Source of the DNA: Omphiscola glabra
Taxonomy: Eukaryota; Mollusca; Gastropoda; Lymnaeidae
DNA: 64,000 nucleotides
Direction of reading: 5' to 3'
Assembly: GCA_964017045.1 (NCBI GenBank)
Contig: OZ024795.1
Coordinates: 28,496,366-28,560,365, forward strand
Position numbers and translations under genes: made by a program. Of the stretch, positions 58,391-64,000 are shown piece by piece (the stretch's first letter is position 1; every line of letters begins with the position of its first letter). Below the pieces are notes generated by a model. That model was given only the letters and a program-made list of their open reading frames with translations, searched no databases and was not told the DNA's origin.

Positions 58391-58530
58391 ATTGGTTGAA
58401 ATCTCTGACGTCAAACAAGGGACACAACCTTTGTTATATCAGGCGACAGCTGCTCCGTATATTAAAGGATCAGGCCTGTTTGAATAGTTGCTGTTGCTGC
58501 TACATTTAGAGCATTCTAAATCACGTGATC
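58391..58530 (+). promoter_or_regulatory. Candidate proximal promoter of tob
   Basis: In order: inverted CCAAT box ATTGG at 58391-58395, a perfect CRE palindrome TGACGTCA at 58406-58413, an E-box CAGCTG at 58447-58452, a TATA-like TATATTAAAG at 58458-58467, and CACGTG at 58522-58527. The order and spacing fit a CREB/ATF-responsive TATA promoter with a start near 58,490 and an unspliced 5' UTR of about 170 bases. That is inference. The alternative is that this stretch is intron or 5' UTR, see the splice acceptors at 58,236 and 58,625. Confidence 0.35.
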
Positions 58531-58591
58531 GTAAATCCAGGATCTGTGTGGATAACACCCTCTGTGGTATAATAGAAGATCATCATATCGG

Positions 58592-58625
58592 TCCTTTTTT
58601 TTTTCTTTTTCTTCTCTCTATTGAG
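58592..58625 (+). promoter_or_regulatory. Alternative 3' splice acceptor just before the tob start
   Basis: A tract of about 27 pyrimidines is followed by TATTGAG, with AG at 58624-58625. An exon from 58626 would leave a 37-base leader free of upstream ATGs, which favours this site over the one at 58,236. It could also be ordinary polypyrimidine sequence in the 5' UTR. Confidence 0.3.
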
Positions 58626-58662
58626 TCCTTAAGGACGGTCTCAACTATCATCTGACATTAAA

Positions 58663-60096
58663 ATGCACGTGGAAATTTCTGTAGCACTCAATTTCGTCAT
58701 TTCTTATCTCTACAACAAACTGCCCAGACGGAGGGTGGATCTCTTCGGCGAGGAGCTCGAGGTTGGGCTGAAAGAAAAGTTTCAAGGTCACTGGTACCCC
58801 GAGAAGCCCTCAAAAGGCTCGGGTTATCGCTGCGTCAAGGGCAACGGTGACGAGGTGGACCCAGTTCTGGTGGCAGCTGCCATAAAGGCGGGTCTTGACA
58901 TCATGGAGGTCAAGAATTACCTCCCCGAGGATCTGACCTTGTGGATTGACCCCTCAGAGGTCAGCTACAAAATTGGCGAGAAGGGCCCAGTTAAGGTGCT
59001 GTACTCTGACCGAAAGGACGAAGACGGCAACGACAACGCCGACAGAGAGGTACAGGCTGCCAGCAGGACCTTCAACCCAGAGGCGCAAACCTTCACACCA
59101 GAGGCGCACACCTTCACCCCCGACATTCTTGCGTTCACCCCTGACGTGGCCGCTTTTTGCTCCGACTCGTCCCAATCCTTCCAGCCTATCGCCTCCCTCT
59201 CCTCCTCGCTGTCCAACCTCAGCCTCTCCCCATCCTCCCCCGTACCCCCTAGTACCTGGAGCACGGTGACCTCCCCGTCGTCCAATCTCTTCAGCTCCGC
59301 ACTGCCAGGACCCTCCATGGCGCCCCCGCCCATGGCGCCACCAACTCTACTTGGACCGCGCCCCAACCCGACCAGCCGCCAGCATTTCACTGCCGCCATG
59401 TTTGCACAGACCAAATTCGGATCAACCAAGCTCAAGACGCAGATGAAGCGACCCAACCGATTGTCTCCTACCGAGTTCGGAAACTATTTCCGGCAACAGC
59501 AGAGGAGCTACTCCGGACCCCAGCGTCCAAGATCTCTGTCTCCACGTGATCCGAGGGTGGAATTCCTATTGGATCAGCAGCAGAGAATGATCTTGCAACA
59601 ACAACAACAGCAGCAAATGTCGCCGTCCATGCCGTACGGCCCACCATTTCACCTGCAGCAGCATCCAAACAACCAGCAGCTATCGCCAACTGGCCCCTAC
59701 CCAGAGTTCCTTCGCCAGCATTCGTCCGGTCTTTCCTCGACCCAATCCTCCCCACATTTATCACCACACCTTTCCCCACACCTTTCCCCACACATGTCCC
59801 CACAGGGCAACGGCCCCGCTTTCCAGGATCTGATCCAGTCCAGCCCCAACCTCACCACACTTCCCTCCCCGCCCATCAACCCCATTTCACGCCCCAACTC
59901 GCTGTCTAACCTCGGACGCCCCTCAGGCTTTCCAAACCTCAACAGTTCCATGACAAATGGACATTCCTTGTCCCATCCAGGGTCTCAGATGGGGATGTTC
60001 TCACCCGACGACGCGCCCAAGTCTTTTGTCGACGGCCTCAACGTAACTCCGGTCAACTACTCCAACAGCTTGCAGCATCTTCTGATGGCCAACTAA
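58663..60096 (+). CDS. tob: Tob/BTG-family anti-proliferative protein (Tob1/Tob2-like)
   Basis: Intact 477-residue frame. Tob proteins bind the CCR4-NOT deadenylase (CAF1) through an N-terminal BTG domain and poly(A)-binding protein through PAM2 motifs, promoting mRNA deadenylation and restraining proliferation; they act in cytoplasm and nucleus. Seen here: BTG domain at about 1-115, with NKLPRRRV at 18-25, box [16 protein letters not shown] at 43-57 and box [21 protein letters not shown] at 87-106. A PAM2-like block starting [10 protein letters not shown] lies at 137-165. Further conserved pieces are [10 protein letters not shown] (247-256) and the C-terminus SFVDGLN...MAN (454-477). The middle is Ser/Pro-rich with polyQ at 312-318 and an SPHL repeat at 363-378; Ser-Pro sites fit the MAPK regulation known for vertebrate Tob. 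It is longer than human TOB1 (about 345 residues) because of the low-complexity linkers. The start is chosen because residues 1-20 align with the family N-terminus and A is at -3. The single-exon CDS resembles vertebrate TOB1. The family is certain; Tob1 versus Tob2 is not meaningful in an invertebrate. Confidence 0.97.
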   Translation: MHVEISVALNFVISYLYNKLPRRRVDLFGEELEVGLKEKFQGHWYPEKPSKGSGYRCVKGNGDEVDPVLVAAAIKAGLDIMEVKNYLPEDLTLWIDPSEVSYKIGEKGPVKVLYSDRKDEDGNDNADREVQAASRTFNPEAQTFTPEAHTFTPDILAFTPDVAAFCSDSSQSFQPIASLSSSLSNLSLSPSSPVPPSTWSTVTSPSSNLFSSALPGPSMAPPPMAPPTLLGPRPNPTSRQHFTAAMFAQTKFGSTKLKTQMKRPNRLSPTEFGNYFRQQQRSYSGPQRPRSLSPRDPRVEFLLDQQQRMILQQQQQQQMSPSMPYGPPFHLQQHPNNQQLSPTGPYPEFLRQHSSGLSSTQSSPHLSPHLSPHLSPHMSPQGNGPAFQDLIQSSPNLTTLPSPPINPISRPNSLSNLGRPSGFPNLNSSMTNGHSLSHPGSQMGMFSPDDAPKSFVDGLNVTPVNYSNSLQHLLMAN

Positions 60097-60438
60097 GAAT
60101 GCCCCCCTTTCTTACGGGGAGTGGATAAGCCAACACAAACAATGACATTGTGTACCACCCCCTCCTGTGGACGACAGTAGACATTTCCCAATTTTCGATG
60201 CTCATAATATTAGCTGGTGGTGATGTTGAGAGTCCGTTCGACTCCAGTAAAAAAAAATAATTGATGATACGTTCCTTGAATATCAATTTCCTATTCTAAT
60301 GTTTTGTCATTGTAAGTATTTTTTTATATAACTGATCTATTTATAAACTTATTTTATGTGACTACCGTTTGAATATCCTACACCCGTTTGTGGTTCTATT
60401 TTTTTAAAAAATTCAAGAGTTCTTTTATATCATTGTAT

Positions 60439-60444
60439 AATAAA
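60439..60444 (+). terminator. Polyadenylation signal 1 of tob
   Basis: AATAAA about 340 bases after the stop codon, followed by a T/GT-rich stretch. First canonical signal in the 3' UTR. Confidence 0.6.
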
Positions 60445-60448
60445 TACA

Positions 60449-60462
60449 TGACCTTGACCTTG
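60449..60462. promoter_or_regulatory. Nuclear-receptor-like element in the tob 3' region
   Basis: TGACCTTGACCTTG; the reverse strand contains TCAAGGTCA, the consensus of ERR/NR5A monomers. It lies within the 3' UTR, so the role is doubtful. Confidence 0.25.
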
Positions 60463-60488
60463 TTTGTACACCGCTTGGGTAATGGAGT

Positions 60489-60494
60489 AATAAA
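60489..60494 (+). terminator. Polyadenylation signal 2 of tob
   Basis: AATAAA 50 bases after the first signal, followed by the GT-rich stretch TTTGTAAGGTGTGT. Its downstream context is the best of the four. Confidence 0.55.
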
Positions 60495-60532
60495 ACTATA
60501 ACAGCCGTTGATGTCATATTTGTAAGGTGTGT

Positions 60533-60538
60533 AATAAA
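60533..60538 (+). terminator. Polyadenylation signal 3 of tob
   Basis: AATAAA followed by ATGTTTGTTACC and a further T-rich stretch; an alternative end for the same transcript. Confidence 0.45.
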
Positions 60539-60553
60539 CGACGTCCATGTTTG

Positions 60554-60569
60554 TTACCTTTGACCTTTG
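60554..60569. promoter_or_regulatory. DR1/HNF4-like element 3' of tob
   Basis: TTACCTTTGACCTTTG; the reverse strand CAAAGGTCAAAGGTAA is a direct repeat with one base spacing. Confidence 0.25.
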
Positions 60570-60646
60570 TAAATTTGAATGCAGCATATATGTGACGTAT
60601 TACGCAAACCCCAGTGGTCGATTTGGGTGAAGAGAGATATCGTTAG

Positions 60647-60652
60647 AATAAA
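60647..60652 (+). terminator. Possible distal polyadenylation signal
   Basis: AATAAA about 110 bases beyond the third signal. It is followed by a T-rich stretch and a TGTAAATA Pumilio-like motif at 60721-60728. A longer 3' UTR isoform ending here is possible. Confidence 0.25.
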
Positions 60653-60786
60653 GTATTTGACCAATTACATTTTCGATTTTAATTTAGAGCAGCTTAAGCT
60701 TGCATTTCAATTACAATTCTTGTAAATATATTGAAATCTAAATTAGTTTCCTCGTATAAATTTAATTATTTCACTACATTTCCACA

Positions 60787-61340
60787 AGCATCCTCTTTTG
60801 TTGCATTAAATGATGCACCCTGTTTTGCTACATTTAAATTAGCATCCTGTTTTGCTACATTTAAATTAGCACCCTGTTTTGCTACATTTAAATTAGCATC
60901 CTGTTTTGCTACATTTAAATTAGCACCCTGTTTTGCTACATTTAAATTAGCACCCTGTTTTGCTACATTTAAATTAGCACCCTGTTTTGCTACATTTAAA
61001 TTAGCACCCTGTTTTGCTACATTTAAATTAGCACCCTGTTTTGCTACATTTAAATTAGCACACTGTTTTGCTACATTTAAATTAGCATCCTGTTTGCTAC
61101 ATTTAAATTAGCATCATGTTTTGCTACATTTAAATTAGCGCCCTGTTTTGTTACATTTAAATTAGCACACTGTTTTGTTACATTTAAATTAGCACCCTGT
61201 TTTGCTACATTTAAATTAGCACACTGTTTTGCTACATTTAAATTAGCATCCTGTTTGCTACATTTAAATTAGCGCCCTGTTTTGTTACATTTAAATTAGC
61301 GCCCTGTTTTGTTACATTTAAATTAGCATCCTTTTCTGTT
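60787..61340. repeat. 27-bp minisatellite, ATTTAAATTAGCACCCTG
   Basis: About 20 units with ATTTAAAT palindromes; begins about 130 bp after the last tob polyadenylation signal. Confidence 0.97.
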
Positions 61341-61737
61341 CAACTAGCATTCTCTTAAAGGACGCCTCTTGACATCTGTAAATGAGATATGGTAAATATT
61401 CCTGAAAAAGCTGTATTTCCTAGTGGGCACCTTGTCAAAGTTTGAGAGCCCAGGTAAAAAATAATAATATTTTCCAGACGTTCTCCAATAATTGGTAAAA
61501 TTGTTACTTTCTTTTGTTACCAATTTTGTTCTCCCAAGCCGTGGTTACGGCACAGCTAACTCTAGCATCTTCAAATGTTAATCTCTAAGAGGAACGTAAA
61601 GTTAACAACAAAAATTATTCAATCATGAATATTTTTCTAGTGGTGTACTTTACTTACACTTATTTAAAAATATAATAATAATAGCAGACTGCCCCCCCCC
61701 CTTTTTTTCCCCACCAAAATCAGCAAGTGAAACTTAA
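61341..61737. other. Non-repetitive stretch
   Basis: Nothing recognised; a C/T homopolymer pair at about 61,690-61,710. Confidence 0.4.
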
Positions 61738-61850
61738 CACACACTTCTAGGGCTAGATTGAAATACACACACACACATTTCTAGAGCTTGATTGAACTAC
61801 ACACACACATTTCTAGAGCTTGATTGAATTACACACAGACACATTAATAA
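61738..61850. repeat. ~40 bp CA-containing array
   Basis: Three units with ACACACATTTCTAGAGCTTG. Confidence 0.9.
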
Positions 61851-61921
61851 ATTAAACAAGAAGTAACTAGAAAACACAGCATTTCATGTTGTTACAGTTA
61901 CAGCGTTCGTTTTTTGGCTGC

Positions 61922-62275
61922 TTTTGTAACGTCGTTACATCGCTCTCCAGGGGTGCTCTTGTAACAACTTTACAACGTTCTCTTGGGATACTCTTGTAAC
62001 AACTTTACAGCGTTCTCTTGGGATGTTCTTGTAACAACTTTACAACGTTCTCTTGGGATGTTCTTGTAACAACTTTACAGCGTTCTCTTGGGATGTTCTT
62101 GTAACAACTTTACAACGTTCTCTTGGGATGCTCTTGTAACAACTTTACAGCGCTCTTTTCGGATGTTCTTTAAAGTCCTTACAGAGCTCTTTTGAGATGC
62201 TCTTGTAACATCTTCACATTGCTCTCTTGTGATGCTCTTGTCACGTCTTTACAGCGCTCTCTTGGGATGCTATTA
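61922..62275. repeat. 35-36 bp array, CAGCGTTCTCTTGGGATGTT
   Basis: About nine units, central ones uniform. Confidence 0.95.
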
Positions 62276-62664
62276 GCAACCCTTTGAAAAACAAGATTTA
62301 TCTGTATCTTCTCACTGGTTAACTTCTTTCTTTTTTTTTTTTTCATTTTTACTTTTAATGACAAGCGGTTAACAATGGTCAAATCTGATGATAAGTGAAT
62401 CCCGCACATGCCACATCAACATGTTCTTAAAGGAATAGCAAGAGACCAGGTTACTCACACGTCATATCAACGCGGTCTTAGTGTGTCGGGAATAGCTCCT
62501 AGTAGACATAACAGATAAACTCATGATTTCCTCCACATTATTTGTCATTTTGTCATGACTCTGTCATTCTAACACCTTCTTGTTCTTAATGTGACGTCAA
62601 CTATTTGTTGTGCTTGTTTATTTTTAAAACATGTGTCGTGACACCGCTCTGTTTTATCGTGTGC
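62276..62664. other. Non-repetitive stretch
   Basis: TGACGTCA at 62592-62599. No gene. Confidence 0.4.
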
Positions 62665-63062
62665 TGTGTCCTTGTTGGTGTTGCTGGTGTTGTTGTTGGT
62701 GGTGTTGCTGGTGTTGTTGTTGGTGGTGTTGTTGGTGGTGTTGCTGGTGTTGTTGTTGGTGGTGTTGTTGGTGGTGTTGCTGGTGTTGTTGTTGGTGGTG
62801 CTGCTGGTGTTGTTGTTGGTGGTGGTGTTGCTGGTGTTGTTGTTGGTGGTGTTGTTGGTGGTGTTGCTGGTGTTGTTGTTGGTGGTGTTGCTGGTGGTGT
62901 TGTTGGTGGTGCTGCTGGTGTTGTTGTTGTTGGTGGTGTTGCTGGTGTTGTTGTTGGTGGTGTTGTTGGTGGTGTTGCTGGTGTTGTTGTTGGTGGTGCT
63001 GCTGGTGTTGTTGTTGTTGGTGGTGTTGCTGGTGTTGTTGTTGGTGGTGTTGCTGTTGGTTA
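62665..63062. repeat. GTT/GGT-rich 12-15 bp compound repeat
   Basis: TTGCTGGTGTTGTTGTTGG-type blocks. Strand-pure G/T; open in all three forward frames (Gly/Val-, Cys/Trp- and Leu/Val-rich), which is an artefact. Confidence 0.97.
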
Positions 63063-63204
63063 CATTGTTTCGTTTCTTTTATTGACTATGTTTTAATAAA
63101 TTTCAAGAGCTAGTGTCTGAAATTGATAGATGTTTTTATTATAAATATTGAACCCTTTATGTTGAAGTCCAAGTGAAATTAATCCTAATGTCTTTCTTCT
63201 CATG

Positions 63205-63615
63205 TCACCATACGACCGACACATGTCATTAAAATATGTCATACGATCGACGCATGTCATTAAAATGTGTCATACGACTGACACATTTAATTAAAATATG
63301 TCATACGATCGACGCATGTCATTAAAATATGTCCCACGATTAACACATGTCATTAAAATATGTCACACGATAGACACGTGTCATTAAAACATGTCATATG
63401 ATAGACTCATGTCATTAAAACATATCATCATATGATAGATACATGTCATTGAAATATGTCATTATGCGGCAGACGTATGGCCGTTGAAACATGCATTATA
63501 TCATAGACACATGTCGTGAACACATTATCGTGTGATCGGCGCATGTCATAAAACATGTCATGTGATCGGCGCAAGCCACAAAAAACATGTCATGTCATCG
63601 TCACATGTCATTAAA
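63205..63615. repeat. ~31 bp array, decaying to the right
   Basis: About 14 units with ACACATGTCATTAAAATATG and CATACGATCG. Confidence 0.93.
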
Positions 63616-63979
63616 ACGTGTTATGCTGTCAACCTTGACCCAAATCCGCCACCCTGTGATCCACAAGTGAGCCAAATGTAATATAAATACCATTGTTTCT
63701 TGGACCAGGGTTGGCTTATCCTCGCTCATCTCTCTTTGTATTGCTGAGCTGATTGAGATTTGATCATATTTTCTTATTTTCTTACCAGTTTTTTATGATA
63801 GAAAAGCTAACTACGTGTTGTGCATTATTTATTGATCTATTTTTTAGTCATGGCTATGGTATAAAAGTAATAAACGTGAGTGAGGTATATCTACACTGAT
63901 GCCAAACGTCTTCAGTTGCTTCTTTCATGTATTTGTTAAAGGTGATGGTGTTTGTGTTTGTAAGCGTGTAGTGATTGGT
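63616..63979. other. Right-edge non-repetitive stretch
   Basis: An AATAAA-type sequence at about 63,869 followed by a T/GT-rich stretch, but no upstream gene is visible. Confidence 0.35.
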
Positions 63980-63997
63980 TTGATTGCTTCCTTTCAG
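63980..63997 (+). promoter_or_regulatory. Possible splice acceptor at the right edge
   Basis: TTGCTTCCTTTCAG|CGG, AG at 63996-63997. It could open an exon continuing beyond the window. Confidence 0.2.
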
Positions 63998-64000
63998 CGG

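Larger units (their letters stand above)
60097..60660 (+). other. tob 3' UTR and downstream flank
   Basis: AT-rich non-repetitive sequence following the tob stop codon. It contains four AATAAA signals (annotated separately) and T/GT-rich stretches expected of cleavage regions. The mRNA probably ends between about 60,455 and 60,570. No further open frame of note. Confidence 0.6.

Noticed and set aside
58946..59951. Frames of 73-163 codons on both strands within tob
   Set aside because: Shadow frames of the GC-rich tob coding region.
62605..63113. Gly/Val-, Cys/Trp- and Leu/Val-rich frames of about 140-160 codons
   Set aside because: All three forward frames of one G/T repeat are open, so none is informative.

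Overview
The window looks like metazoan (eukaryotic) genomic DNA. There is no dense gene packing, there are no operons, and the transposable elements are animal types: RTE-like and CR1/L2-like LINE ends, hAT-type MITEs and a non-autonomous Helitron. The one clear gene is a Tob/BTG-family regulator. A gastropod mollusc is a plausible host, because SPIN-type hAT elements have been reported from a pond snail, but the assignment is an inference. No bacterial, organellar or viral gene was recognised.

Layout. 0-13 kb is an almost continuous patchwork of short tandem arrays with different units, 8 to 62 bp long. 13-17.4 kb holds a hAT-type MITE with an internal minisatellite and two 5'-truncated RTE-like LINE ends. 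17-33 kb holds more arrays, a candidate TATA/CCAAT promoter (about 22.9-23.2 kb), two MITEs of one inverted-repeat family (26.65 and 29.67 kb) and a good splice-donor context at 33,447/33,448. 34-41 kb holds two SPIN-like hAT MITEs in opposite orientation, two long arrays (18 bp with a GATA motif per unit; 28 bp) and a minus-strand LINE end. 42-43.6 kb is a Helitron with both expected ends. 44-54.5 kb holds large arrays (32 bp over 1.7 kb, pyrimidine microsatellite over 1.4 kb, 23 bp over 0.7 kb). 55.5-56.6 kb is a CR1/L2-like LINE end whose 3' UTR carries a 30-bp minisatellite. 58.2-60.6 kb is the tob gene with a compact promoter or splice-acceptor region and several polyadenylation signals. 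60.8-64 kb is again mostly arrays.

Function. Only tob can be assigned a role. Its product would link the CCR4-NOT deadenylase to poly(A)-binding protein and repress proliferation; the BTG domain, an N-terminal PAM2-like block and the conserved C-terminus are visible. The coding region is uninterrupted. The 5' UTR may be spliced from a distant non-coding exon.

By hand count roughly 25 kb (about 40%) of the window is tandem repeat, in about 80 separate arrays that mostly do not share units. Nearly all long open frames outside tob are artefacts of stop-free repeat units and are not annotated as genes. Array limits are read by eye and are good to about one repeat unit.
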